From contig NZ_ASHX02000001.1 of the NCBI RefSeq assembly GCF_000478605.2, positions 4,727,001-4,791,000 of the forward strand: a DNA stretch of 64,000 nt, read 5' to 3'. This document shows positions 1 through 8,005 of this stretch, one piece after another. Source of the DNA: Streptomyces thermolilacinus SPC6 (lineage in GTDB: Bacteria > Actinomycetota > Actinomycetes > Streptomycetales > Streptomycetaceae). Each line of letters opens with the position of its first letter. Within the stretch, counting starts at the first letter, position 1. A program made the translations under genes and the position numbers. The notes beneath the pieces were generated by a model. That model was not told where the DNA came from, did not search any database, and worked only from the letters and a program-made list of their open reading frames with translations.

Positions 1-61
1 GCTGCGGGCTCTGCTCCTGCGTCTGCTCCGGGGTCTGCTCCGGCGTGGGTGCGGCGCTCAT
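1..61 (-). CDS. N-terminal fragment of a divergent gene, product unknown
   Basis: Only about 20 codons are inside the window. They begin MSAAPTPEQT and are rich in Pro, Glu, Gln and Thr, like the disordered N-terminus of many streptomycete regulators. A good ribosome binding site (GGAGG, plus-strand 71-75) sits 9 bases before the ATG at 61. The gene is divergent from a drug-exporter-type MFS gene, with a large palindrome between them, so a MarR- or TetR-type repressor of that exporter is a reasonable guess from context only; no DNA-binding domain is visible in the fragment. Confidence 0.5.
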   Translation of the reverse strand, partial: MSAAPTPEQTPEQTQEQSPQ

Positions 62-225
62 GGTCGGGGTCCTCCAGGTCGTACGGGCCAGCGGAACGCC
101 ATCGTCCCCCACCCCCCGGCACCCGCTCGCGGCACCCCGCTCCCCAGGGCCGGAGGCCATCGCCGAGAGGGAATGCCATGGCCGGCGAGAACGGGGAACC
201 CGGAAGACCTGGGTCCCGAGGCGCA

Positions 226-259
226 CGCCCCGTACCCCGATATCGGGATGTACGGGGCG
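226..259. promoter_or_regulatory. Nested palindrome between divergent genes, candidate operator
   Basis: An outer inverted repeat, CGCCCCGTAC (226-235) and GTACGGGGCG (250-259), encloses a perfect 12-base palindrome CCCGATATCGGG (236-247). It ends 16 bases before the MFS start and lies between two divergent genes, where a local repressor would be expected to bind. A transcript hairpin is the alternative. Confidence 0.5.
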
Positions 260-275
260 CCGCCCAGCTGCGACC

Positions 276-1772
276 ATGACGGTCATGGCCCAGCCCCGTA
301 CCGAGACCGCCGCCACCGCACCCGCCGCCGATCCCCAACTGCCAGCCCGTCCCTGGGCGGTGATCCTCGCCGCCTGCGCGGGCACGTTCCTCGTCGTGCT
401 CGACGTGTCCGTCGTGAACGTCGCCCTGCCGTCGATGCGCGCCGACCTCGGCATGTCCGCGCTGGCGTTGCAGTGGGTGGTGAACGCGTACTCCATAGCC
501 TTCTCCGGGTTCATGCTGCTCGGCGGGCGGGCCGCCGACCTGTTCGGCCGCAAGCGGATGTTCCTGCTGGGCCTGAGCGTGTTCACCGCCGCGTCCGTCG
601 CGGGCGGCCTCGCCCAGGAGGGCTGGCAACTGCTCGCCGCGCGCGCCGTGCAGGGCCTGGGCGGTGCCGTGCTGTCCCCGGCGACGCTGACCATCGTCAC
701 CAGCGCCGTACCGGAGGGCCCCGCCCGGACGCGGGCCATCAGCACCTGGGCGGCGGTCGGCGCGGGCGGCGGCGCGGCGGGCGGTCTCGTCGGAGGGTTC
801 CTCACGGAGCTGCTCGACTGGCGCTGGGTGCTGCTGATCAACGTCCCGGTCGGCGCGCTCGTCCTGATCGCGGGCGCCGTGTGGGTGCGGGAGGCCCGTA
901 CCGGCGCCGGGCGCCGCCTGGACCTGCCCGGCGCGGTCCTCGTCACCACGGGCCTCGCGGCGTTCGCGTACGGCGTGGTGCAGACCGAGCAGTCCGGCTG
1001 GGCCGCCCCGGAGACGCTGGTGCCGCTGCTCGGCGGGCTGGTGCTGCTGGCCGCGTTCGTGGCCGTCGAGTCCCGCACCCGCGAACCGCTCATGCCGCTG
1101 AAGGTGTTCCGGGCGCGGGCCGTGTCGGCGGCGAACGTCACCCTGTTCGTCATCGGCTCGGCGACGTTCGCCTCCTGGTTCTTCATGACCCTGTACGTGC
1201 AGAACGTCCTCGGGTACGGCCCGCTGGCCGCCGGGCTGGCCCTGATGCCCAGCTCCGCCGGGGTCGTCGTCGGCTCCAAGCTGGCGCCCCGCCTGATGCC
1301 GCTGCTCGGCGCGCGGAGGCTCGCGGTGGGCGGCGCGCTCATCGCCGCGACCGGCTTCGCCTGGCAGTCGCTGATGGACGTGGACGGCACGTACGCGGCG
1401 GACGTGCTGGGCCCCGGCATCCTGATGATGACCGGTGTCGGGCTGATCCTCACCCCGCTCGCCGCGATGGCCACGTCCGGTGCCGCGCCCGGTGACGCGG
1501 GCCTCGTCTCCGGTCTCGTCAACACCTCCCGCACCATGGGCGGCGCCGTCGGCCTGGCCGTCCTGTCCACCGTCGCCGCGTCCGGCGCGGCCGGGTCCGT
1601 CACCCCCGAGGCCCTCACCGCCGGGTACGCCCTCGCCTTCCGCACCGGCGCGGGCGTCCTCGTCGGGGCGGCCGCGCTGATGCTGCTGTGGCTGCCCCGC
1701 CCGGCCGCCGCCGCCACCAGCTCCCTGGGCGCCGCCGGCCGCGCCGACCGGACCCGCGCGAAAAGCGGTTGA
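276..1772 (+). CDS. MFS drug exporter, DHA2 (EmrB/QacA) family
   Basis: Predicted inner-membrane proton-driven exporter of 498 residues. The N-terminal helix carries the family sequence VVLDVSVVNVALP (about residues 35-47), typical of 14-helix DHA2 drug exporters, and loop 2-3 carries the RAADLFGRKRMF motif A. Hydrophobic segments continue to near the C-terminus, which ends in a short Ala/Arg-rich tail. The start is the ATG at 276; another ATG at 285 is possible, and neither has a clear ribosome binding site. The reading frame is open further upstream but has no support there. The gene is divergent from the fragment at the left edge. Substrate cannot be inferred. Confidence 0.9.
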   Translation: MTVMAQPRTETAATAPAADPQLPARPWAVILAACAGTFLVVLDVSVVNVALPSMRADLGMSALALQWVVNAYSIAFSGFMLLGGRAADLFGRKRMFLLGLSVFTAASVAGGLAQEGWQLLAARAVQGLGGAVLSPATLTIVTSAVPEGPARTRAISTWAAVGAGGGAAGGLVGGFLTELLDWRWVLLINVPVGALVLIAGAVWVREARTGAGRRLDLPGAVLVTTGLAAFAYGVVQTEQSGWAAPETLVPLLGGLVLLAAFVAVESRTREPLMPLKVFRARAVSAANVTLFVIGSATFASWFFMTLYVQNVLGYGPLAAGLALMPSSAGVVVGSKLAPRLMPLLGARRLAVGGALIAATGFAWQSLMDVDGTYAADVLGPGILMMTGVGLILTPLAAMATSGAAPGDAGLVSGLVNTSRTMGGAVGLAVLSTVAASGAAGSVTPEALTAGYALAFRTGAGVLVGAAALMLLWLPRPAAAATSSLGAAGRADRTRAKSG

Positions 1773-1971
1773 TCACCGCCCGCCGCCGTGCCACCGTGAG
1801 CGGGTCCGGCACCCCACATCCGTCACCTCAGGGACTGAAGCCCATGATCCCGGCGCCCGCCAGCGGCCGCCGTCGGCGCTGACCGCGCCCTCCTCACGGC
1901 GGCCCCACGTCGCCGTGGCGCGCACCCGCGCGCCCCGGTCCAACGACACTTCTCCGTGAGGACATCTCACC

Positions 1972-2724
1972 GTGGACACCAACGTCCAGAGCTTCGCCGT
2001 CGCCAACCTCCGCCGCCGTCCCGTGGTGGTCGAGACGGGGGGCTTCGTCGTCGGCATCGACCCGGGCACGACCAGCCCGTACCTCAACTACGCCACGCCC
2101 CTGCCCGGTGCGCGCCCCGCCGCGCGGGACGTCGCCGCGCTCGTCGCGGCGTTCCGGGAGCGCGGGCTCACGCCCCGGCTGGAGTTCGCGCCGGACACCG
2201 CGCCCGCCGTGGAACCCGCCCTGCGCGAGGCCGGGTTCACGACGGAGGCGGTACACGAGTACCTGGTGTGCGCGCCGGACACGTTCACCCCGCCGCCCGG
2301 CCCCGCGTCACGGGCGGAGACCCCGGCCACCGACGCCGAGTACACGGCGGTGGACGCCGCCCTGTCGGAGGCGTTCGACGGGGTGTTCCCCCCGTCGGCG
2401 GAGGGCGCGGCCCGGCTGCGCCGCGTCCAGGAGGGCGGTGGCGCGGTGCGGTTCGTACGGGCCGAGGACGGCGGCTGCGCCGGTGCGGCCACGTGCTCGG
2501 CGCCCGCGGAGGGCACCGCCGAGGCGGCCGGTGTGGGAACCCGGCCCGGCTACCGGGGGCGGGGCATCGCCGGCACGGTCACCGCGGCCGTCACCGGCGC
2601 GCTGTTCGCCCAGGGCGCCCGGACGGTGTGGCTGGAGTACTCCGGAGAGGGCTCAAGGCGCGTGTACGAACGCGTCGGCTTCCGCCCGGAGGGCACCCGG
2701 CTGTACCTGATCCTGGCGGAGTGA
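1972..2724 (+). CDS. GNAT-family N-acetyltransferase
   Basis: Cytosolic 250-residue protein with a GNAT fold in its C-terminal half. The acetyl-CoA pyrophosphate loop is visible as GTRPGYRGRGIAG near residues 185-200, followed by VWLEYSGEGSRRVYERVGF, the usual final helix and strand where a conserved Tyr sits. The first about 100 residues look like a partial second GNAT-like or substrate domain, as in two-domain GNATs. Start is GTG at 1972 with GAGGAC about 10 bases upstream. Acceptor substrate unknown. The gene stands alone between the MFS gene and a repeat tract. Confidence 0.85.
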   Translation: MDTNVQSFAVANLRRRPVVVETGGFVVGIDPGTTSPYLNYATPLPGARPAARDVAALVAAFRERGLTPRLEFAPDTAPAVEPALREAGFTTEAVHEYLVCAPDTFTPPPGPASRAETPATDAEYTAVDAALSEAFDGVFPPSAEGAARLRRVQEGGGAVRFVRAEDGGCAGAATCSAPAEGTAEAAGVGTRPGYRGRGIAGTVTAAVTGALFAQGARTVWLEYSGEGSRRVYERVGFRPEGTRLYLILAE

Positions 2725-2784
2725 GCGGGGGTTGAGGGGCGCTGAGGGCGTTGAGGGCTGTTGAGCGACGTCGTGGAGACGGCC

Positions 2785-2874
2785 CCTGACCTGACCTGAC
2801 CTGACCTGACCGGACCTGACCGGACCTGACCGACCGACCGGACCGACCGGACCGACCGGACCGGCCGACCGGCC
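2785..2874. repeat. Short tandem repeat tract (CCTGA pentamers grading into CCGGACCGA units)
   Basis: About five copies of CCTGA run from 2785, then CGGACCTGAC appears twice, then GACCGACCG-type units continue to about 2874. The tract is non-coding, between the stop of the GNAT gene and a terminator hairpin. Copy number is likely variable. Confidence 0.85.
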
Positions 2875-2902
2875 GCGGAGCCACACCGCCGCCGGGAACG
2901 CC

Positions 2903-2934
2903 GAGGGCCGCCCCGGATCTCCGGGACGGCCCTC
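2903..2934 (-). terminator. Strong hairpin, likely terminator of the small gene at 2964-3125
   Basis: A 15-base stem (GAGGGCCGCCCCGGA with TCCGGGACGGCCCTC, one mismatch) and a 2-base loop lie 29 bases after the stop of the minus-strand small gene. There is no U-tract, as is common for streptomycete terminators. Confidence 0.7.
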
Positions 2935-2963
2935 CTCTCGACTCTGCGCTCTGGCGGCGGACG

Positions 2964-3125
2964 TTACGCCGCGCCACCGCCCTGACCGGAAACCCTGCGG
3001 TGCCGGCCGTGCGGCTGCGCCGACGTGTCCTCCGACGGCGCGGGGCCCCCGCGGTGCTTTCCGGAGCCGCCGGCGTCCCCGTGCGCCCGCGTCGCCTGGG
3101 TCGTGTCGGTGCTGGCTTCAGACAT
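2964..3125 (-). CDS. Small conserved-type hypothetical protein (53 aa)
   Basis: A 53-residue hydrophilic protein beginning MSEASTDTTQ and ending GQGGGAA. It contains two similar His/Lys/Arg/Gly clusters, GKHRGG and HGRHRRV, joined by an acidic SEDTSAQ stretch. It is preceded on the same strand by the beta-propeller-like gene, 49 bases upstream, and followed by a strong terminator hairpin, which supports it being a real gene. Function unknown; I recall similar short GRHRG-type proteins in Streptomyces but cannot name a family. GGGGTGA about 10 bases before the ATG is a weak ribosome binding site. Confidence 0.6.
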   Translation of the reverse strand: MSEASTDTTQATRAHGDAGGSGKHRGGPAPSEDTSAQPHGRHRRVSGQGGGAA

Positions 3126-3174
3126 GTGGTGAAGTCACCCCGTAATGATCGCTGTTGACGTGCGGCCCGTGAGT

Positions 3175-4521
3175 CTAGCCGGGCATCGCGCGCCCGGTGA
3201 GCGGTGCCTGCTGCAACGGCACGGGCCGGCACGCCCCGGTGGCGCCGAGGCCGCCACCCGGCCCCCGACCTGCGAGTTCCCCCGACTCCGGGACCGCCGC
3301 GCCACTCCGCACGAGCCCTGCCCCAGACCCCCGTACGGACCCCGCCCCGGCGTCCCCCACGGGCCCGGCGCCACCCCCTGCGGGCCCGGCCCCCGGCTCC
3401 CGTACGGGCTCGGTCTCCTCCCGTACGAGCGCGTCCGCCGCACCCTCGATCCGGGCCAGCCCGCACGGCACCGAGGCGTTCGTGTACGGCAGGGACAGCA
3501 CGCCCTCCCGCGACCACAGCCCCGCACCGGCGAACCATCCGACCGGCGCCGGGAGTTGAAGCAGCCGCCGCGCCGCGGGGCGCCACACCCCGACCCAGCT
3601 CGCGGCCGCCCCGTCCACGCGCAGCGCCACCGCGCACGCCTCCGGGGTCAGCACCTGGCCCGGCTGCACCGCGAACGGCGTCAGCACCGCGCCCGCCGAC
3701 CGCAGGCACTCCGGGAACCGCACCGGCCGCGTGCTGCCCAGCACCCCCCAGCCCAGCCGCTCCCGCCCCGGTGACGGCGCGTCGGAGCGGATCAGCAGCA
3801 GCCCGCTGTCCGGGTCGGCGAGGAGCAGCCGGTCGCGGCTCTCCCCGGTGATCTGGAGCAGCGGCGTGACCTCCCCGCCGCGCCACAGGTCCACGGCGAC
3901 GGTCTTCACCGGGCCGCCGCCCACCTCCCGGTCCAGCGCGAGCAGCCGCCCCTCCCGGTCCAGCCACACCCCGCCCGAGCAGTGACCCTCCACCTCGGCG
4001 ACGTGCTCGGGCCCGGACGCGCCGCCCGCCACCCGCCAGACGCCCGTCGAACGCCCGCCCGCCACCAGCACGTACGCGCCCATCCCGTCAGGCGCGGGCG
4101 GCAACAGCCGCACCGAATCCGCCTCGACCGCGCCGAGGGGCAGCTCGCCCGTCTCCGGGCCCGTCGGGTACAGCAGCGAGAACGCGCACCTACCGGCGAC
4201 ACGCCGCGCGATCAGCACCCGGCCGTCCGCGAGCGGCAGCAACTGGGCGTGCGGGTCCTCGGGCTGCCCGAGCGGCAGCGGAACGGCGTAGGGCTCAGGG
4301 CCGTCGAGCGTCCAGCGCTCCGGGTACAGCGCCTCGCCCTCCCCGGCGAGCCGGGCCGCGTAGGAGCCGTCCGCCGCGATGGCGAACCCGGCCCCGCGGC
4401 CGACGGCGTCCGCCCCGGAACCGCTCGCGGCGGGCCCGCCGCCGACCGCGTCCGTACCAGCCTTGATCCCGGCCGTCCCGGCGCCGTCCCGAGCGGTGGT
4501 CTCGATGGCACAGGCTGTCAT
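3175..4521 (-). CDS. Hypothetical protein with beta-propeller-like repeats
   Basis: A 448-residue soluble protein without signal peptide. From about residue 60 to 370 it shows recurring short strands of the WxLDxE/GRLLxLD type, such as GGVWLDREGRLLALD and RDRLLLADPDSGLLLI, which suggests a WD40/PQQ-like beta-propeller, but I cannot place it in a named family. The last about 80 residues are low complexity (Gly/Ala/Pro/Ser). The start is secure: GGAGGTGA lies 6 bases before the ATG at 4521. It appears to share a transcript with the 53-residue gene downstream. No catalytic residues are recognisable. Confidence 0.7.
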   Translation of the reverse strand: MTACAIETTARDGAGTAGIKAGTDAVGGGPAASGSGADAVGRGAGFAIAADGSYAARLAGEGEALYPERWTLDGPEPYAVPLPLGQPEDPHAQLLPLADGRVLIARRVAGRCAFSLLYPTGPETGELPLGAVEADSVRLLPPAPDGMGAYVLVAGGRSTGVWRVAGGASGPEHVAEVEGHCSGGVWLDREGRLLALDREVGGGPVKTVAVDLWRGGEVTPLLQITGESRDRLLLADPDSGLLLIRSDAPSPGRERLGWGVLGSTRPVRFPECLRSAGAVLTPFAVQPGQVLTPEACAVALRVDGAAASWVGVWRPAARRLLQLPAPVGWFAGAGLWSREGVLSLPYTNASVPCGLARIEGAADALVREETEPVREPGAGPAGGGAGPVGDAGAGSVRGSGAGLVRSGAAVPESGELAGRGPGGGLGATGACRPVPLQQAPLTGRAMPG

Positions 4522-4665
4522 GGCTCGTCACCTCCGGCCCCCGACGCTAGTTTTCGCCATTCCGCCCGAACGGCACGAGCCACCGCGCTTCACACATAAG
4601 GGTGGCCGTCGCGGGGTTCGCCTGAGGGGGAAGGGGGCGGTGTGCTGGCCTGAAAGGGTGGTGAG

Positions 4666-4682
4666 TAAGGTAAGGCCCTAAG
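4666..4682 (+). promoter_or_regulatory. Iron-box-like element overlapping a -10 hexamer
   Basis: TAAGGTAAGGCCCTAAG, 62 bases before the siderophore-binding lipoprotein gene, resembles the left half of the IdeR/DmdR1 iron box (TTAGGTTAGGC matches in 9 of 11 positions); the right half is weak. Its first six bases, TAAGGT, also fit a -10 hexamer, the usual place for iron repression. The assignment rests partly on the function of the downstream gene. Confidence 0.45.
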
Positions 4683-4743
4683 CGGAATTCGGTGGTCCGG
4701 GTTTCCTGGGGCCGTCCCCGTTCTCCGTCCGTCAGGAGTCACC

Positions 4744-5787
4744 ATGTCCGTACGGTCCGTACGACGCCGACGCGGCACCGCCGCCGTCATCGCCCTCGCC
4801 ACCGCGCTGTCCCTCGCGGCCTGCGGCACCCAGGACAAGGACGCCCCCGCCGAGGCCGAGCCCGGCGCCGACAAGAAGTCCGTCGCCCAGGGCGGCCAGG
4901 ACTTCGGCGACGCCCGCGCCAAGACCGCGGCGCTCGGCACCGACGCCAAGCCGGGCCAGTTCCCGCGCACCCTCACCCACGCCATGGGCAAGACCGAGAT
5001 CAAGGCCGCGCCGAAGCGGGTCGTCGTCCTCGACGTCGGCGAGCTGGACAACGTCGTCTCCCTCGGCATCAAGCCCGTCGGCTACGCCCCCGCAGAGGGC
5101 GCCCCGAACCTGCCGGGCTACCTCGCCGAGGACGGCGGCAGCCCCAAGAGCGTCGGCACCATCAACAGCCTCAACCTGGAGGCCATCGCGGGTCTGAAGC
5201 CGGACCTCATCCTCGGCAGCCAGCTGCGCGCCGCCGACAAGTACAAGGAGCTGTCGAAGATCGCCCCGACGGTCTTCTCGCTGCGCCCGGGCTTCACGTG
5301 GAAGGAGAACTACCTCCTCAACGCCGCCGCGCTCGACAAGACCGCCGAGGCGAAGGCGAAGCTCGCCGCGTACGAGGCGAAGGCGAAGAAGCTCGGCACG
5401 GACCTGGGCGCCGACAAGCCGACCATCTCCATGGTCCGCTACCTCCCGGACCGCATCCGGCTGTACGCCCGCGCGTCCTTCATCGGCACGATCCTCGACG
5501 ACGCGGGCCTGCCGCGGCCGAAGAACCAGCAGATCAACGACCTGGCCACCGAGGTGAGCCCGGAGAACATCGACGCGGCCGACGCGGACTGGATCTTCAC
5601 GGGCGTGTACGGCGACGTGAAGAAGACCAAGCGGGACACGGCCGAGGCGAACCCGCTGTGGAAGAACCTCAAGGCCGTCAAGTCCGGCCAGGCGGTGGAC
5701 GTTCCGGACGAGACCTGGTACCTGGGGCTCGGGGTCACGGCGGCGGACAAGGTTCTCGACGACCTCCGTACCCACCTCGTCAAGTAA
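4744..5787 (+). CDS. Iron-siderophore ABC transporter substrate-binding lipoprotein
   Basis: Extracytoplasmic, membrane-anchored binding protein of 347 residues in the FecB/FepB/FhuD class. It has a signal peptide with four Arg and the lipobox LAAC (acylated Cys about residue 27), then an acidic/Lys linker, then the periplasmic-binding fold with the characteristic KRVVVLDVGELDNVVSLGI opening (about residues 90-110), the GLKPDLILGS strand and a long alpha-helical backbone rich in Ala/Lys. It probably delivers a ferric siderophore such as a ferrioxamine, to a permease encoded elsewhere, since no permease or ATPase gene is adjacent. Start ATG at 4744 has AGGAG 5 bases upstream. The iron-box-like element upstream fits iron repression. 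Confidence 0.88.
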   Translation: MSVRSVRRRRGTAAVIALATALSLAACGTQDKDAPAEAEPGADKKSVAQGGQDFGDARAKTAALGTDAKPGQFPRTLTHAMGKTEIKAAPKRVVVLDVGELDNVVSLGIKPVGYAPAEGAPNLPGYLAEDGGSPKSVGTINSLNLEAIAGLKPDLILGSQLRAADKYKELSKIAPTVFSLRPGFTWKENYLLNAAALDKTAEAKAKLAAYEAKAKKLGTDLGADKPTISMVRYLPDRIRLYARASFIGTILDDAGLPRPKNQQINDLATEVSPENIDAADADWIFTGVYGDVKKTKRDTAEANPLWKNLKAVKSGQAVDVPDETWYLGLGVTAADKVLDDLRTHLVK

Positions 5788-5960
5788 TCCAGAGCTCCAC
5801 CCCGTGGGCCTGTGGGCCCCTGGGCCGTTGCCCCCTGGCCCCCTGGCCTGGGTGGGCCCCGGGGTGTGGGCCCCTGGCCTGGGTGGCCCCCGGGCGGTGG
5901 TGCTCCTGGTCCTTGGGTTTCCGACGCGTGGGCCACGTCGCCCTGGGGGCCGCTGCCGCT

Positions 5961-6007
5961 CCGCTGTGCCCACCCGTTCCGCAGGGCGGAACGGGTGGGC
6001 ACAGCGG
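5961..6007. repeat. Perfect 22-base inverted repeat (hairpin element)
   Basis: CCGCTGTGCCCACCCGTTCC (plus GC) and its exact complement GCGGAACGGGTGGGCACAGC (plus GG) are separated by AGG. From memory, palindromes with a TGCCCACCCGTTCC core recur in streptomycete intergenic regions. It could also terminate transcription of the lipoprotein gene, 174 bases upstream. Confidence 0.85.
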
Positions 6008-6082
6008 ACTTGCCGGGTGCCGGTTCCAGCGCCTCACGCCCAGGTGCGCACACTCCCGGGCGGGGCACCCGTTGCGCCCACC

Positions 6083-6125
6083 CTCCCCAAGGTCTCGGCA
6101 TCGCTCGACCAGGGGGTACCCCCAT
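6083..6125. repeat. Dispersed streptomycete-type intergenic repeat
   Basis: The stretch from CTCCCCAAGGTCTCGGCATC through AGGGGGTACCCCCAT matches a short repeat that I recall occurring many times between Streptomyces genes (usual form CTCCCCAAGCTCTCGGCTTC ... GGGGGTACCCCCAT). The right part contains the palindrome GGGGGTACCCCC. The dispersed nature is from memory; only one copy is in this window. Confidence 0.55.
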
Positions 6126-6412
6126 CGGCCCCTTGCGGGACGTTTACCCACAACGGAGTTTGGCCCCAGGCGGCGGGTCACCCGTGACGCGTCGAGGCCG
6201 GGACGCGGGCCGAAGGCCCGGTGCGGTCGGCCGCCGGCGGGGCCCGAGGCAGGGAGCTCGGGGCTCCCCGGCACGGACGTGGGGGCTCCAGGAGCGCCCG
6301 GCGCAGGGGCTCAGGGGCGCCAGGTGCTCGCGCTCCGGAGGCGGGGGTGCCGGGGCCGAGGGCCCCGGCAGGCGGCGGCCACCGGGGCGGGAGGGCCCGG
6401 CGGGGTTGCGGG

Positions 6413-6418
6413 TAGCCT
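6413..6418 (+). promoter_or_regulatory. -10 hexamer TAGCCT, leaderless start of the Nif3-like gene
   Basis: TAGCCT lies 7 bases before the GTG at 6426, which lacks a ribosome binding site. Confidence 0.45.
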
Positions 6419-6425
6419 TGTGCCC

Positions 6426-7265
6426 GTGCCACGCCTTACCGAAGTCCTCGCCGAGCTCGACGCCCTCTGGCCCCCCGAGCGGGCCGAGCAGTGGGACGCC
6501 GTCGGCACGGTCTGCGGCGACCCCGACGCCGAGATCGACCGCGTGCTCTTCGCCGTCGACCCCGTCCAGGAGATCGCCGAGGAGGCCATCCGCCTCGGCG
6601 CCCAGCTCGTCGTCACCCACCACCCGCTCTACCTGCGCGGTACGACGACGGTCGCGGCCTCCCACTTCAAGGGCCGCGTCGTGCACACCCTCATCAAGCA
6701 CGACATCGCCCTGCACGTCGCCCACACCAACGCCGACACCGCCGACCCCGGCGTGTCCGACGCCCTCGCCGGCGCCCTCGGCCTGCGCGTGCTCGGCCCC
6801 CTCGTACCGGAGAACGGCCTCGGCCGGATCTGCGAGATCGACCCCCCGGAGACCCTCCGCGACTTCGCCGCCCGTGCCGCCGAGCGGCTGCCCGCCACCG
6901 CGCAGGGCATCCGCGTCGCGGGCGACCTCGACGCGACGGTCCGCAGGGTCGCCGTCAGCGGCGGCTCCGGCGACAGCCTGTTCGACGCCGTACGCGCGGC
7001 GGACGTCGACGCGTTCCTCACCGCCGACCTGCGCCACCACCCGGCCTCCGAGGCCACCCAGCACTCTCCGCTCGGCCTCGTCGACGCGGCCCACTGGGCC
7101 ACCGAATGGCCCTGGTGCGAACTGGCCGCCGCCCAGCTCGACGAGATCTCCGACCGCCACGGCTGGAACCTGCGGGTGCACGTCTCGAAGACGGTCACCG
7201 ACCCGTGGGCCGCCCACCACACGTCCTCTTCCGCTCACCACACCTCTCCTGGAGCCCCCAACTGA
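6426..7265 (+). CDS. Nif3-like dinuclear metal centre protein
   Basis: A 279-residue cytosolic protein of the Nif3/YbgI/DUF34 family, which forms hexameric rings with a two-metal site; the reaction is not settled, and links to GTP cyclohydrolase type I and to metal homeostasis have been proposed. The metal motif THHPLYLRG is visible with His65 and His66, preceded by the typical DAVGTVCGDPDAEIDRVLFAVD opening. The C-terminal half carries FLTADLRHHPASEA and LVDAAHWATEW, the second set of ligands. Start is GTG at 6426, probably leaderless; the frame is open far upstream but only across repeats and the preceding gene. First gene of a three-gene operon, with its TGA overlapped by the next start. 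Confidence 0.9.
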   Translation: MPRLTEVLAELDALWPPERAEQWDAVGTVCGDPDAEIDRVLFAVDPVQEIAEEAIRLGAQLVVTHHPLYLRGTTTVAASHFKGRVVHTLIKHDIALHVAHTNADTADPGVSDALAGALGLRVLGPLVPENGLGRICEIDPPETLRDFAARAAERLPATAQGIRVAGDLDATVRRVAVSGGSGDSLFDAVRAADVDAFLTADLRHHPASEATQHSPLGLVDAAHWATEWPWCELAAAQLDEISDRHGWNLRVHVSKTVTDPWAAHHTSSSAHHTSPGAPN

Positions 7266-8005
7266 ACGCCGCGCCCGCCGACCAGATCCGCCTCCTCGAC
7301 GTCCAGGCCCTCGACATCCGTCTGTCGCAGCTCGCCCACAAGCGCCGGAGCCTGCCCGAGCACGCCGAGATCGAGTCCCTGACCAAGGACCTCACCCAGC
7401 TGCGGGACCTGCTCGTCGCCGCGCAGACGGAGGAGAGCGACTGCGCCCGCGAGCAGAAGAAGGCGGAGCAGGACGTGGACCAGGTCCGCCAGCGCGCCGT
7501 CCGCGACCAGCAGCGCCTCGACTCGGGCGCCATCACCTCCCCGAAGGACCTGGAGAACCTCCAGCGGGAGATCGTCTCCCTGTCGAAGCGCCAGGGCGAC
7601 CTGGAGGACGTGGTCCTGGAGGTCATGGAGCGCCGCGAGTCCGCGCAGGAGCGGGTGAACGAGCTGACCGAGCGCGTCTCGTCCGTGCAGACCAAGGTGG
7701 ACGACGCGACCGCCCGCCGTGACCGCGCGCAGGACGAGCTGGACGCCGAGGCGGCCGCCGTCGCCAAGGAGCGCGAGCTGGTGGCCGGTTCCGTACCGGC
7801 GGACCTGATGAAGCTGTACGAGAAGATCCGCGGCCAGCAGGGCGGCGTCGGCGCGGCCCGCCTGTACCAGCGACGCTGCGAGGGCTGCCACATCGAGCTG
7901 AACATCACCGAGGTGAACGACGTCCGGTCCGCCCCGGCCGACTCGGTCCTCCGGTGCGAGAACTGCCGCCGCATCCTGGTCCGTACGTCGGAGTCCGGCC
8001 TGTAA
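7262..8005 (+). CDS. C4-type zinc-ribbon, coiled-coil protein with probable CTG start
   Basis: A 247-residue protein of the Rv2229c/HP0958-like family. A long alpha-helical coiled coil spans about residues 25-185 (Glu/Gln/Arg/Leu heptads such as SKRQGDLEDVVLEVMERRES), followed by a zinc ribbon with CEGC and CENC motifs about 22 residues apart (about residues 203-238). HP0958-like proteins bind RNA and partners through the ribbon. The conserved N-terminus NAAPADQIRLLDVQ begins right after a CTG at 7262 with GGAG 7 bases upstream, and the CTG overlaps the preceding TGA as CTGA, so translation is coupled. The start codon assignment is inferred from the ribosome binding site and lack of any other start. 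Confidence 0.88.
   Translation: MNAAPADQIRLLDVQALDIRLSQLAHKRRSLPEHAEIESLTKDLTQLRDLLVAAQTEESDCAREQKKAEQDVDQVRQRAVRDQQRLDSGAITSPKDLENLQREIVSLSKRQGDLEDVVLEVMERRESAQERVNELTERVSSVQTKVDDATARRDRAQDELDAEAAAVAKERELVAGSVPADLMKLYEKIRGQQGGVGAARLYQRRCEGCHIELNITEVNDVRSAPADSVLRCENCRRILVRTSESGL

Larger units (their letters stand above)
5788..6412. other. Repeat-rich intergenic region
   Basis: About 625 bases with no supported gene. 5800-5905 is a degenerate G/C-rich tract built from CCCCTGG and CCTGGGTGG units. A perfect hairpin repeat lies at 5961-6007 and a second streptomycete-type repeat at 6083-6125. The rest is very GC rich. Open frames here have no ribosome binding site or recognisable protein. Confidence 0.7.

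Noticed and set aside
2785..2874. CRISPR-like array
   Set aside because: The repeats are short, contiguous and have no unique spacers; no cas genes are present.
4692..7265. 857-residue open frame spanning the lipoprotein gene, the repeat spacer and the Nif3-like gene
   Set aside because: Only its last 279 codons encode a recognisable protein; the earlier part is out of frame with the lipoprotein gene and crosses repeats.
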